From NCBI RefSeq assembly GCF_012641475.1, contig NZ_JABAIL010000013.1, positions 62,001 through 126,000 of the forward strand: a DNA stretch of 64,000 nt, in the 5' to 3' direction. This document shows positions 35,619 to 45,080 of this stretch, in pieces. Origin of the DNA: Flammeovirga agarivorans. Lineage in GTDB: Bacteria; Bacteroidota; Bacteroidia; Cytophagales; Flammeovirgaceae. Made by a program: the position numbers and the translations under genes. Position 1 is the stretch's first letter. Each line of letters opens with the position of its first letter. Below the pieces are notes generated by a model, which did no database searches, had not been told where the DNA came from, and saw only the letters and a program-made list of their open reading frames with translations.

Positions 35619-37160
35619 ATGAAAAAAGCATTAATCACATTATTAAGCGCTGCTTCATGTATGTCATGTAGCAACTTCTTAGAGCTTAAAGATAATAATA
35701 CATTAAATCAAGATTCATTCTGGAACACAGAAGAACACTTGGAATTAGCAGTCACTGCAGCCTACGAGAGCCTTACTCCCGAAGAAATGTTTGGCCGAGG
35801 CTATAGAGATTTAGATGTCATTAGTGACAATGGCTACAATGAATGGACTTGGATGCAATACTGGGATATCAGTGTAGGTCAACATAACCCTGCAGTTGAA
35901 AGAATCAACTGGGTTTGGAATGATAATTACAAAGGTATTCGAAGAGCGAATGAGATCTTAGACAATGCTCCAGGAATGAATATTGACGAAGACCTTAAAG
36001 ATACTTCACTTGGAGAAGCCTATTTCCTTAGAGCATTATTTTACAATAACTTATCTATGTTATTCAAAAATGTGCCGCTGATCTTAAAGGTTGTTTCACC
36101 AGAAGAAGCAAAAATCGAGAAGTCTTCTAATGAAGAAGTCGTTAATCAAATCATTGAAGACTTATCTACTGCTATAGAACTACTACCTGATTCAGGAGAA
36201 ACTCCAGGTAGAATTAATAAATATGCCGCATTAGCACTTAGAGCAAGAGTTTATCTATACAATAAACAATATGAAAATGCGGTAAAAGACTGTGAGGAAG
36301 TGATTAACTCAGGGAAATACAGTTTAGTAGATGACTATGCATTCTTATTCTCTAATGAAGGACAAAACAGTGAGGAGTCTATTTTCTCTGTACAATTTGT
36401 ATCGAACATGAAGTCAGGTGAGAAGTTTAGTGGTACTTACAAAAAACAACCTCAATCTCACTTTGGTGTACTGCCAAACTTAGTATATGATTTTTATACA
36501 AAGAATGGTTTAAAACCAGAAGATGATCCAGATGCAACTCCATTCTCAGAGTGGTCAGATGAAAAAGGAATTCCATTAACAGCAGAGCAATTAGAAGAAA
36601 AAGGATTAAGCATTTTTGACTACTGGGCAGAATTTAACAATAGAGACCCTCGCTTAGATGTATCTGTTTTAAGAGGTGGAGAACCATGGGTGGATCAAGC
36701 TAAATGGGATAACGTTGTAAAAGCAACAAGATATGGTATCCAAAAATATATCCGTACTGAAGTGGGCCTTTATGAAGATGGTGATAAAAACTTCATGGTA
36801 CTAAGATATGCAGATGTATTATTAATGTTTGCGGAAGCTAAAAATGAATTAAGTGGTCCTTCGGGAGATGTATTTGCTGCACTTAATCAAGTAAGAAGAA
36901 GAGTGAGTATGCCAGACTTTGATTCATCATTAGATCAAGCTGGTTTAAGAGAAGAAATCCGTCATGAAAGAAGAGTAGAACTTGCTTTTGAGGGATTAAG
37001 ATACTTCGATGAATTAAGATGGGAAACAGCTAAAAATGACTTCGAAAATAAAGTGATCTTCCATGAAAGAACCTTTAACGAAGGAAAACATTATTGGTGG
37101 CCAATACCTCAAACAGAAATTGACAGGAATCCAAACCTGACTCAAAACCCTGGTTGGTAA
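35619..37160 (+). CDS. SusD/RagB-family surface glycan-binding lipoprotein
   Basis: The protein has 513 residues from ATG 35619 (MKKALITLLSAASCMSCSNF); the longer frame overlapping SusC begins upstream and has no signal. Two cysteines (residues 14 and 17) could serve as lipidation site, and MSC-SNF is more likely. It shows the SusD TPR-like architecture: GEAYFLRALFYNNL, AALALRARVYLYNKQYENAVKDCEEVI, and the C-terminal RHERRVELAFEGLRYFDELRW with WWPIPQTEIDRNPNLTQNPGW. It caps the SusC channel and binds the glycan at the cell surface. Length is typical. A GC-rich hairpin follows, separating it from the downstream enzyme gene. Confidence 0.94.
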   Translation: MKKALITLLSAASCMSCSNFLELKDNNTLNQDSFWNTEEHLELAVTAAYESLTPEEMFGRGYRDLDVISDNGYNEWTWMQYWDISVGQHNPAVERINWVWNDNYKGIRRANEILDNAPGMNIDEDLKDTSLGEAYFLRALFYNNLSMLFKNVPLILKVVSPEEAKIEKSSNEEVVNQIIEDLSTAIELLPDSGETPGRINKYAALALRARVYLYNKQYENAVKDCEEVINSGKYSLVDDYAFLFSNEGQNSEESIFSVQFVSNMKSGEKFSGTYKKQPQSHFGVLPNLVYDFYTKNGLKPEDDPDATPFSEWSDEKGIPLTAEQLEEKGLSIFDYWAEFNNRDPRLDVSVLRGGEPWVDQAKWDNVVKATRYGIQKYIRTEVGLYEDGDKNFMVLRYADVLLMFAEAKNELSGPSGDVFAALNQVRRRVSMPDFDSSLDQAGLREEIRHERRVELAFEGLRYFDELRWETAKNDFENKVIFHERTFNEGKHYWWPIPQTEIDRNPNLTQNPGW

Positions 37161-37177
37161 TCCATTTTTTAGATGTG

Positions 37178-37194
37178 AGGGGAGCCTCTCCCCT
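37178..37194 (+). terminator. Hairpin after susD (terminator or attenuator)
   Basis: AGGGGAG and CTCCCCT form a 7-bp stem with a 3-base loop, followed by TATTTTTTT. It is an intrinsic-terminator shape 17 bases after the susD stop, yet the next PUL gene begins only 30 bases later on the same strand. Partial termination would give more SusCD than enzyme. Confidence 0.7.
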
Positions 37195-37224
37195 TATTTT
37201 TTCAAATGCTGAACAGAAATAATA

Positions 37225-39621
37225 ATGAAAAATAAATATTTAAAGTTATCTCTATTAATACCATTCTTAGCCACACTATTCTTTGGTTGCGAAATGGATG
37301 ATATGATCAACAATAGACCTATTCCTGGTGAAGAAGAGGAAGAAGAATATGTCTCTTATGGGAAGAAAGGTTTTGGTCAAACCACTAAAAGTCATGTTTG
37401 GAGTAATTGTGTATCTCTATCACAACCCTTCTGGCATTACTCATGGGGACCAGATTATCCACAAGGCCTTCCAGACAATGTAGAATTTGTCCCTATGCTT
37501 TGGGGACGTAATAATGTTGCTGAAAAAGTTGAGACGTTAAAGCAATTAGCTGCTGAAGGTAAGATCAAATACTTACTGGGTTTTAATGAACCAGATAAAG
37601 AAGATCAATCACATATGTCTGTAGAAGAGGCTATTGAACTTTGGCCTTTACTTGAGTCGGTGGGTGTTCCTTTAGGGTCTCCAGCTCCAGCAAGCTTAAA
37701 TAGTGGTTGGTTAGATGAATTTATGACTCAAGCGAATGCTAAAGGACTAAGAGTTGACTTTATCTGTATTCACAGATATACTGATTCTATTGATCCTAAT
37801 AAATGGATGGAAGCTTTTCAAGGATCTTATACAAAATGGGGGTTACCAATTTGGATTACAGAAATGGGACTTGCCGATTGGAATGCTACTACTCCTGAAA
37901 ATAATAAAAGAACAAAGGAACAAGCCTACGATTTAATGGAAGCTTTACTTCCAATGATGGATGAAGCGGATTATATCCAAAGATATGCATGGTTTGATGG
38001 TGGTAGAGCGAAAAATCAAGCTGCACTTCATATTTCTGCGGTTTACGAACAAAATTCTGACGTTCTTACAGATTTAGGTATTCTTTATTCGGAACATGAT
38101 CCTAACTTAAAAGCTGGTGGTGGAAATAGTGAAATTCCTGAGCCAGGTGATTACGGTTTAGTTGTTGACGGTGGCTTCGAACTAAGAAACGCTGATGGAG
38201 CTTGGAGTGGATATGACAACGGATTCACAGAAGAAACTGAAGCTAGAAAAGGTATCGTAAGTGGTAAAATCCAACCGGACAATAATGGCGATGGTGGGTC
38301 TATGTTACAAGCCATTGAAGTTGAGCCTAACACTACTTACTCTTTCTCTTACTCTACGAAATGGGCTGAGGTACCTGATGGTACAATAAAGGTCCAAGTA
38401 CAAGACCGTTCAATGGATTCTAAACCTGAAGGTGGATGGCCACAATTATATATTGAACCAATTGCTGAAACAACAGAATGGACAGATGTATCGGCTTCTT
38501 TTACAACCACAGAATCTACTTCAAAAGTATATCTAGTGTTTTACAAAGGAGGTACAAACGATGAAACAAATGCAGGTTTAACAACACTATATATTGATGA
38601 AGTATCAGTATTTAAAACAGGCGATGCTGAACCTACTCCAGACCCAGAGCCAAATCCAGTTCCTGATTCAGGAATTATTGTAGATGGAGGATTTGAGCAA
38701 GTAACAGCTGGTCCATTCCCTAGTTCTTCTGCATCATCTTGGTATGGTTTCGATGGTAGCTTTGTGAATGATGTGGCTGAAGCTCATACTGGTAGTCAAT
38801 ATGCAGTTCTTGCTACAGATAATAATGGTGATGGTGCATTTATTAACCATGTAATCTCTACTATCAACGCGAACAAAGTATATACATTAGATATGCATTC
38901 GAAGTGGTTGCAAGTACCAACTACTGAAGGTTCTATTAGAGTATTTGATGTCACTGATGGTGGAAAAGTAACATTACTAGATGGTAAATTCTCTAAAGAA
39001 ACTGCATGGACAAAAGATACATTTACTTTTGAAACTTCAGCAACGACTTCAGAAATCCGTATCACTATCATTAAACCGGGGGGAGAAAAAGACAACTCTG
39101 TTATGATCGATGATGTGCTTTTATTTGAAACTGGTGATGTTGAAGTGCCACCAGTAGAAGATGACGACTTAGTTCAAGAAGGTGGTTTTGAAGGTGTTGA
39201 ACTTGGTGCTTTAAAAGCAGATTCTTCACCATGGTCAGGATATGGTTCTGGTTCTACAGATATTGTAGGTACTTCATTAACTACTCCTTATGAAGGTGAC
39301 CAATGTGCTCGTCTGAAAAAAGATGAAGCATCACTTATTCAAACTATTGCAGTAGAAAGTGGTAAGACTTATGTTTTCTCTTTTTATACTAAATGGGAAG
39401 ACGGTGCAGGTAGTAACTTGAAATTCACTATTAAGCCATCGAATAATGGTAGTATTAAAACTCAAGAGGTGATTACTGCTACAACAGATTGGGCTGAAAC
39501 AACTTTCGAATATACTGTACCTGATGGTCACACTAGTCTTACTTGTAATATCTACAAAACGAAGAATACTAGTGGTGGTTATTTCCTAGTTGACAATGTC
39601 TCTGTAACTGAAAAAAAATAA
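37225..39621 (+). CDS. GH128-like glycoside hydrolase lipoprotein with three CBM-type modules
   Basis: The protein has 798 residues with a lipobox FFGC (acyl-Cys22) and an acidic stretch that suits surface exposure. Residues 55-290 form a short TIM barrel of the GH128/Asl1-like type: the likely acid/base Glu122 is in LLGFNEPD and the likely nucleophile Glu213 in IWITEMG, with ICIHRY between. GH128 enzymes cleave beta-1,3-glucan. Three related ~150-residue beta-sandwich modules follow (about 310-470, 485-640, 650-798), each opening V-D/E-G-G-F-E and containing S/T-K-W; they look like CBM4/9-type binding modules. It is probably a surface endo-enzyme or a glycan-binding protein in the PUL. Family assignment rests on motif reading. 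Confidence 0.82.
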   Translation: MKNKYLKLSLLIPFLATLFFGCEMDDMINNRPIPGEEEEEEYVSYGKKGFGQTTKSHVWSNCVSLSQPFWHYSWGPDYPQGLPDNVEFVPMLWGRNNVAEKVETLKQLAAEGKIKYLLGFNEPDKEDQSHMSVEEAIELWPLLESVGVPLGSPAPASLNSGWLDEFMTQANAKGLRVDFICIHRYTDSIDPNKWMEAFQGSYTKWGLPIWITEMGLADWNATTPENNKRTKEQAYDLMEALLPMMDEADYIQRYAWFDGGRAKNQAALHISAVYEQNSDVLTDLGILYSEHDPNLKAGGGNSEIPEPGDYGLVVDGGFELRNADGAWSGYDNGFTEETEARKGIVSGKIQPDNNGDGGSMLQAIEVEPNTTYSFSYSTKWAEVPDGTIKVQVQDRSMDSKPEGGWPQLYIEPIAETTEWTDVSASFTTTESTSKVYLVFYKGGTNDETNAGLTTLYIDEVSVFKTGDAEPTPDPEPNPVPDSGIIVDGGFEQVTAGPFPSSSASSWYGFDGSFVNDVAEAHTGSQYAVLATDNNGDGAFINHVISTINANKVYTLDMHSKWLQVPTTEGSIRVFDVTDGGKVTLLDGKFSKETAWTKDTFTFETSATTSEIRITIIKPGGEKDNSVMIDDVLLFETGDVEVPPVEDDDLVQEGGFEGVELGALKADSSPWSGYGSGSTDIVGTSLTTPYEGDQCARLKKDEASLIQTIAVESGKTYVFSFYTKWEDGAGSNLKFTIKPSNNGSIKTQEVITATTDWAETTFEYTVPDGHTSLTCNIYKTKNTSGGYFLVDNVSVTEKK

Positions 39622-39630
39622 TATTCTAAA

Positions 39631-39655
39631 GAGGGGAAGATCAACTCTTCCCCTC
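39631..39655 (+). terminator. Perfect 10-bp hairpin after the GH128-like gene
   Basis: GAGGGGAAGA (39631-39640) pairs exactly with TCTTCCCCTC (39646-39655) around a 5-base loop. No T-run follows (CTACTTCACC), so it may act as an RNA processing or 3'-end stabilising element within the operon rather than a strict terminator. Confidence 0.6.
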
Positions 39656-39672
39656 CTACTTCACCGTTTAAT

Positions 39673-42120
39673 ATGAAAAGGCACTACTTAATTTATATCA
39701 TTGGAATATTATTTTCCATGAATATTGGCTGTCAAAAAGTCGAAAAAATTGACAGACAATATCGAGAAACTATCCGACTAACTGACAACTGGCAATTCCA
39801 ATATCAAGATACTTTATCTGATCAATGGACAAATGTAACGGTACCACATGATTGGGCCATCTCTATGGATTTTGATAAAACTATAGATATGCAAGAAGTG
39901 ATGGTACTTGAAGATGGTGATCCTGTTCCAAAATTACGCACAGGTAGAACTGGAGCATTACCTCATATTGGAAAAGGTTTTTACAGAAAAGAATTAAACT
40001 TCACTAACCAAGACAAAGGAAAGAAAATATATATACAATTCGATGGAGCAATGAGCCATGCAAAAGTCTATTTAAACAAAAAGTTTGTAGGCAGTTGGCC
40101 ATATGGATACACTTCTTTCGAATTCGATATCACTCCTTATATTAATTATGGAGACTATAACCTATTGGAAGTTCATTTAGAAAATAAACCACTATCATCA
40201 AGGTGGTATCCTGGTGCGGGGATTTACAGAAATGTAAGAATAGTAAAAACCAACCCTATTCATGTCAAACAATGGGGTACGTATATCACTACCCCAGTGA
40301 TCAATGAAGAAGAAGGCTTAGTGAATATTGAGACAAAGATTTCTAATTCGACTGTAAAAGAGCAAAAGGTAACTTTAGTTCAGACCGTTTTATTTAATAA
40401 CGAAAGAGTCGCTTCTGAAGAACAAAGCTTATATGTCCAAAAAGGAGAAAATACATCTGAAATAAAAATAGATGTCCCTTCTCCAAAATTATGGTCACCT
40501 GATACGCCGAACCTTTATAAAGTAATCACAGAAGTTGTTGTCAATAATGAGATAATTGACACTTTCCATAGTGAATTTGGGTTCAGAACTATTGAGTTTA
40601 CAAATAATGATGGGTTCTTCCTTAATGGAAAAGAATTAAAATTTAAAGGTGTGTGTTTACATCATGATCTAGGTCCATTAGGTGCCGCACATAATGAATC
40701 GGCACTTAGACACAGATTATTAAAGCTAAAGGAAATGGGAGCCAATGCGATTCGTTCTACGCATAACCCCTCAGATCCAAGTTTAGTAAGACTAACAGAT
40801 GAATTAGGTTTCTTATTTATCGCTGAAGCTTTTGATGAATGGGAAGTACCTAAAACTGAAAATGGCTACAATACTTTATGGAACGAATGGGCAGAAAAAG
40901 ATTTGGCAGCTTTAATTCATAGAGATAGAAACCACCCTTCTTTGATCATGTGGTCTATAGGAAATGAAATTAGAGAACAGACAAAGAAAGATGGTGCAAA
41001 GAATGCTCAATTCCTAACAGACATTTGCCATAGAGAAGACCCTAGCAGACCTTCAACTGCTGGCTTTAATAATTGGAAAGGAGCTATTGCTAACGGTTTG
41101 GCAGATGCTGTGGATATTCCTGGTTGGAATTATAAGCCAAATAAATATGAAGCTATTCATAAACAACATCCTAAATGGAAGATGTATGGAAGCGAAACAG
41201 CATCAACTGTAAGTTCTAGAGGAGAATACTTCTTCCCTGCCAAAGAAGGAAAGCATAAAATTCGACCGAGTTTACACTCTAATTCATTTGATATGGATTT
41301 CCCAAACTGGGCGCAAACTCCTGATAGAGAATTTAAGGCACAAGACAAACATAAGTTTATCATGGGAGAATTTGTTTGGACAGGTTACGATTATTTAGGT
41401 GAACCAACACCTTACAACGAAGAATGGCCAACCAAGAGCTCTTATTTTGGAATTATTGATTTAGCAGGGATTCCAAAAGATCGTTTTTACCTATATAAAA
41501 GTAAATGGTCTAATGAAAAGGTGTTACATGTCTTACCGCATTGGAACTGGAAAGAAGGACAAACAGTTAGTGTACACGCTTACACTAATTACAACAAAGC
41601 TGAATTGTTTATTAATGGAAAAAGTATGGGTATTAAAACCAAAAATAACAATTCACTATACGATACTTATCGATTAAGATGGGATAATATCACTTACCAT
41701 TCGGGTGAGATGAAAGTAGTTGCATTAAATGACCAAAATGAGGCTATTGAAGAAGTCGTTAAACAAACCGCAGGAATACCATATCAACTAAAAATTGAGG
41801 TTGATCGATCTGAAGTGCAAGCCAACGGTGAAGAAGTCATTTATGCAAGTGTATCTATACTCGATAAGAATAGACAACTTTGTCCAAAAGCTGATCAGTT
41901 AGTCACATTTAATGTAGAAGGACAAGGAACTTTAAGAGCAGTAGGCAATGGTGATCCAACTTCTTTGGAATCTTTTGTAGCGCCAAAAAGAAAAGCTTTC
42001 AATGGCATGTGTATGGCAATTTTACAATCAACAAAAGAAGAAGGAAAAATCACAATGACAGCTTCTTCTCAAGGATTAGCTCCTGCCACAATTACTATCC
42101 ATACCCAACAGACATTATAA
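39673..42120 (+). CDS. GH2 family glycoside hydrolase (beta-galactosidase-like) lipoprotein
   Basis: The protein has 815 residues with a lipobox NIGC (acyl-Cys20). The domains follow GH2 order: sugar-binding jelly roll (about 35-195, with VPHDWAI and GKGFYRKELNF), Ig-like domain (200-310), TIM barrel (315-600) and C-terminal beta domains including a DUF4982-like segment and an Ig-like end. The acid/base Glu432 is in MWSIGNEIRE and the nucleophile Glu566 in IMGEFVWTGYDYLGEP, a normal 134-residue spacing. FRTIEFTNNDGFFLNGKELKFKG precedes the barrel, as in beta-galactosidases of algal PULs. It probably removes a terminal beta-linked galactose or related sugar in the periplasm. It lies in the PUL operon between hairpins. 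Confidence 0.9.
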   Translation: MKRHYLIYIIGILFSMNIGCQKVEKIDRQYRETIRLTDNWQFQYQDTLSDQWTNVTVPHDWAISMDFDKTIDMQEVMVLEDGDPVPKLRTGRTGALPHIGKGFYRKELNFTNQDKGKKIYIQFDGAMSHAKVYLNKKFVGSWPYGYTSFEFDITPYINYGDYNLLEVHLENKPLSSRWYPGAGIYRNVRIVKTNPIHVKQWGTYITTPVINEEEGLVNIETKISNSTVKEQKVTLVQTVLFNNERVASEEQSLYVQKGENTSEIKIDVPSPKLWSPDTPNLYKVITEVVVNNEIIDTFHSEFGFRTIEFTNNDGFFLNGKELKFKGVCLHHDLGPLGAAHNESALRHRLLKLKEMGANAIRSTHNPSDPSLVRLTDELGFLFIAEAFDEWEVPKTENGYNTLWNEWAEKDLAALIHRDRNHPSLIMWSIGNEIREQTKKDGAKNAQFLTDICHREDPSRPSTAGFNNWKGAIANGLADAVDIPGWNYKPNKYEAIHKQHPKWKMYGSETASTVSSRGEYFFPAKEGKHKIRPSLHSNSFDMDFPNWAQTPDREFKAQDKHKFIMGEFVWTGYDYLGEPTPYNEEWPTKSSYFGIIDLAGIPKDRFYLYKSKWSNEKVLHVLPHWNWKEGQTVSVHAYTNYNKAELFINGKSMGIKTKNNNSLYDTYRLRWDNITYHSGEMKVVALNDQNEAIEEVVKQTAGIPYQLKIEVDRSEVQANGEEVIYASVSILDKNRQLCPKADQLVTFNVEGQGTLRAVGNGDPTSLESFVAPKRKAFNGMCMAILQSTKEEGKITMTASSQGLAPATITIHTQQTL

Positions 42121-42143
42121 TATTTTTATAAAATAAATAGATC

Positions 42144-42168
42144 AGGGAGGATACAATGTGTTCTCCCT
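42144..42168 (+). terminator. Hairpin after the GH2 gene
   Basis: AGGGAG (42144-42149) pairs with CTCCCT (42163-42168) across a 13-base loop, followed by ATTTTTCC. It is a weaker third member of the AG-rich hairpins found after susD and the GH128-like gene. Confidence 0.5.
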
Positions 42169-42193
42169 ATTTTTCCACTTCAATTTTTAAATC

Positions 42194-43477
42194 ATGATCA
42201 ATAAACTACTCAATTTCACATTATTACTATCTATTCTTGGTTGCACATCTGTAAAAGATACTTTGAGTATCCAAGAACAAAACGAAATTCACCAACCTTA
42301 TATCCACTCCTCCAATAATAGGGTATTCGATCAAAGTGAAGGATGGATTCCTGTATGGTCGGATGAATTTGACGGGACCAATCTGGATGAAACAAAATGG
42401 ACGAAAACTGTAAGTTCTAAATCTAGAGCACCCCGACCTGAATTAGGGATAAGTTCTTGGTTCTGGGTCCAAGACCATGTTTGGTTAGACGGTAATGGAC
42501 ATTTAGTGCTAAAGAGTTCCAAGGTATCCGATAACAAGATGTTTTGTGGCAGCGTTGATTCTAGAGGAAAATACCAACCAAAATATGGTTATATGGAAGC
42601 TAGAATTAAAATCGCTGATACCAGTAAAGGAAACCACACTGCTTTTTGGTTACAAGGAGAAAATCAAGGGAATGTTGATGGTACTGGAAATGATGGAGCA
42701 GAAATAGATATTTTTGAATCTGCCTGGCTGTCTGAAACTACCAAGTCCGTTATCCATATTGATGGATATGCCGAAGATCATAAAGCAAATACAAAGAAAT
42801 ATGATACTCCTAACATTCATGAAGGTTTTCATATCTATGGTCTTTTATGGGAAGACGATAAATTGGAAATCTATTATGATGGGGAACTTAAAGTTACCTA
42901 TAGTGGAATTTGGGTACCTCAAGTTGAAGAATGGTTATGGTTATCTGTAGGTGCAAGCTTTGGTGATGGAGACTTTATATCTCAACCCATCGGTGATCTA
43001 TCTACTGCAGAAGTAGATTATGTAAGGGTTTGGCAGAAAGATCCTTTATATGAAGCTCCAAATACCACTGATGTTATTCGATTAAGAAATAAAGCAAGTA
43101 ATTACTATTTCAGAGTAGTAGGAGAAGGTGATAATGTAGAAGTACAGCAAACTGATAATTCAAGACAAGGTGACTGGACGTATTGGAAGTTAGTAACCAA
43201 TAATAGTTACTATCATATCAAAGCAGAGGGTACTTCAAAATATATAAGAGCCATTGAAAACACTAACGGGGCAGTTTTATATACCAAACCACTTGATAAT
43301 GTAGGTAGTTGGACACAATGGGAATTTATTTATCAGGAAGATGGGTATTTTCTAATTAAAAATAAGGAAACAAAAAAATATTTAAAGGCGAGTTCAAATC
43401 AAAGTGATACTCCCATTATACTAAGCAATACAACAGACGATTCCGCTTTGTGGAAAATTGAAAAATTAAACGAATAA
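42194..43477 (+). CDS. GH16 endo-glycanase with C-terminal beta-trefoil (ricin-type) module, lipoprotein
   Basis: The protein has 427 residues with a lipobox ILGC (acyl-Cys17). Residues 50-285 are a GH16 jelly roll beginning WSDEFDGTNLDETKW. The catalytic signature E-x-D-x-x-E is intact: Glu170, Asp172 and Glu175 in GAEIDIFES. This arrangement with an extra residue is the one seen in laminarinases, agarases, porphyranases and carrageenases. Residues 290-427 form a ricin-like beta-trefoil with three repeats ending YWKL, QWEF and LWKI, probably binding galactose-containing glycan. It is likely the endo-acting enzyme that makes oligosaccharides for SusCD. The exact specificity cannot be told from the sequence. 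The sulfatase gene follows after 4 bases. Confidence 0.88.
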   Translation: MINKLLNFTLLLSILGCTSVKDTLSIQEQNEIHQPYIHSSNNRVFDQSEGWIPVWSDEFDGTNLDETKWTKTVSSKSRAPRPELGISSWFWVQDHVWLDGNGHLVLKSSKVSDNKMFCGSVDSRGKYQPKYGYMEARIKIADTSKGNHTAFWLQGENQGNVDGTGNDGAEIDIFESAWLSETTKSVIHIDGYAEDHKANTKKYDTPNIHEGFHIYGLLWEDDKLEIYYDGELKVTYSGIWVPQVEEWLWLSVGASFGDGDFISQPIGDLSTAEVDYVRVWQKDPLYEAPNTTDVIRLRNKASNYYFRVVGEGDNVEVQQTDNSRQGDWTYWKLVTNNSYYHIKAEGTSKYIRAIENTNGAVLYTKPLDNVGSWTQWEFIYQEDGYFLIKNKETKKYLKASSNQSDTPIILSNTTDDSALWKIEKLNE

Positions 43478-43481
43478 AAGA

Positions 43482-45026
43482 ATGAAGAAAATACTAACAT
43501 GTTTGGCAATTGCCGGTTTAATTAGTTGCAACAAGCAAACAAAGGTCGATCAGAATACAATAGAAAAGCCTAATATTGTCATCTTTTATGTGGATGACTT
43601 AGGATATGGAGATATCGGTGTTAATGGTTTACAAGGGGCTGCAACTCCTGAAATCGATAAGCTAGCAGAAGGTGGTATATTATTTACTGACGTTCATTCG
43701 CCTCATGCTACATGTACTCCTTCAAGATATTCTATGCTAACTGGGGAATATGCTTTCAGAAAAAATGCTCAAATTCTTCCTGGCGACGCTCCCCTATTGA
43801 TCAACCCGAATAAGAAGACATTGCCAGACATGTTAAAAGAGCAAGGATATGCTACAGCAGTAGTCGGTAAATGGCATCTAGGATTAGGTAATGGAAATGT
43901 TGACTGGAATCAGGCAGTAAAACCAGGGCCTTTAGAAATAGGGTTTGATTACTCTTTTCTACTTCCTTCAACAGGCGATAGAGTTCCTTCGGTTTACTTG
44001 GAAAACCATCATGTGGTTAACTTGGATAAAAATGATCCAATTACGGTAAGTTACAAGAAGAATATCTCAGACCGACCCACTGGAAATGATCACCCAGAGT
44101 TATTACGACAAGGGGCTGATCAACAACATGGAAATACTATCATCAATGGTATTTCTCGCATTGGTTATATGAAAGGTGGAGAAAGAGCTTTATGGACGGA
44201 TGAAGACTTCCCTGAGATGTTAGCAGGTAAAGCCTCGGATTTTATCACAAAACATAAAGATGAACCTTTCTTCCTCTATTTTGCATTTCATGATATCCAT
44301 GTACCAAGATTACCTTCAGATCGATTTAAAGGTAAATCTGAAATGGGTTTTAGAGGTGATGTCATATTACAAATGGACTATACCACTGGACTTGTCATGA
44401 AAACCTTAAAAGATTTGGGTATCGATAAAAATACATTAGTGATCTTCACATCTGATAATGGCGCTGTTTTAACCGATGGTTACGATGACCAAGCGATCGA
44501 ACTCCTAGGAGATCATCAACCTAACGGTCCATTTAGTGGCGGTAAATACTCTTCTTATGAGGGCGGAACGAGAGTGCCAATGATTGCTTACTGGCCAAAT
44601 AAAATTGAAGCTGGACAAGTAAATAATGCCACTTTTTCTCATATAGATTTTTATGCTTCTTTTGCCGATTTATTGGGTGTAGAGTTACCAAAAAATGTTG
44701 CCGTGGATTCAAAGAACATGTTACGACCACTTTTGGGTGAAACAGATAAAGGCAGAGATTTTATGGTGGAAGAAGGTTTCAGTTTAGCTATTCGTAACGG
44801 TCAATGGAAATATATACAACCCATTCCTAAGGATAGAAGAATTCCAAATTTTATGGAGAAGACTAAAAAAATAGAAGGAGGATTATCTAGAAAACCTCAG
44901 CTTTTCAATTTAGATAACGATTTGCAGGAGAGAATAAATATAGCTTCTCAACATCCTGAAATTGTTGAATTATTACAACATAAATTGGATTCTATTACTT
45001 CTTCATCAACTACTTTATCAAAATAA
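43482..45026 (+). CDS. Family S1 (formylglycine) sulfatase, second copy, lipoprotein
   Basis: The protein has 514 residues with a lipobox LISC (acyl-Cys16). The S1 motif is Cys78-T-P-S-R-Y-S-M-L-T-G, with Cys78 the residue converted to formylglycine. FYVDDLGYGDIG supplies the paired metal Asp residues, VVGKWHLG the Lys/His, and IFTSDNGAV the Asp/Asn. It is only distantly like the PUL's other sulfatase (different inserts after GKWH and a long NHPELLRQGADQQHG loop), which suggests a different sulfate position or sugar. It lies 4 bases after the GH16 gene, the last gene of the plus-strand operon, and ends in a bidirectional terminator. Confidence 0.92.
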   Translation: MKKILTCLAIAGLISCNKQTKVDQNTIEKPNIVIFYVDDLGYGDIGVNGLQGAATPEIDKLAEGGILFTDVHSPHATCTPSRYSMLTGEYAFRKNAQILPGDAPLLINPNKKTLPDMLKEQGYATAVVGKWHLGLGNGNVDWNQAVKPGPLEIGFDYSFLLPSTGDRVPSVYLENHHVVNLDKNDPITVSYKKNISDRPTGNDHPELLRQGADQQHGNTIINGISRIGYMKGGERALWTDEDFPEMLAGKASDFITKHKDEPFFLYFAFHDIHVPRLPSDRFKGKSEMGFRGDVILQMDYTTGLVMKTLKDLGIDKNTLVIFTSDNGAVLTDGYDDQAIELLGDHQPNGPFSGGKYSSYEGGTRVPMIAYWPNKIEAGQVNNATFSHIDFYASFADLLGVELPKNVAVDSKNMLRPLLGETDKGRDFMVEEGFSLAIRNGQWKYIQPIPKDRRIPNFMEKTKKIEGGLSRKPQLFNLDNDLQERINIASQHPEIVELLQHKLDSITSSSTTLSK

Positions 45027-45038
45027 CTTTAAGGATAC

Positions 45039-45074
45039 AAAAAGTTGGTAGGCGTTATCGTTTACCAACTTTTT
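45039..45074. terminator. Bidirectional terminator between convergent genes
   Basis: AAAAAGTTGGTA (45039-45050) is the exact reverse complement of TACCAACTTTTT (45063-45074), around a 12-base loop. T-runs lie on the outgoing side for both strands. It ends the PUL operon on plus and the propeller-lipoprotein transcript on minus. Confidence 0.85.
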
Positions 45075-45080
45075 TATTAA

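Noticed and set aside
42194-43477. Calling the GH16 enzyme an agarase, porphyranase or carrageenase
   Set aside because: E-x-D-x-x-E is shared by several GH16 activities, and the residues around it (GAEIDIFES) do not single out one of them by eye.
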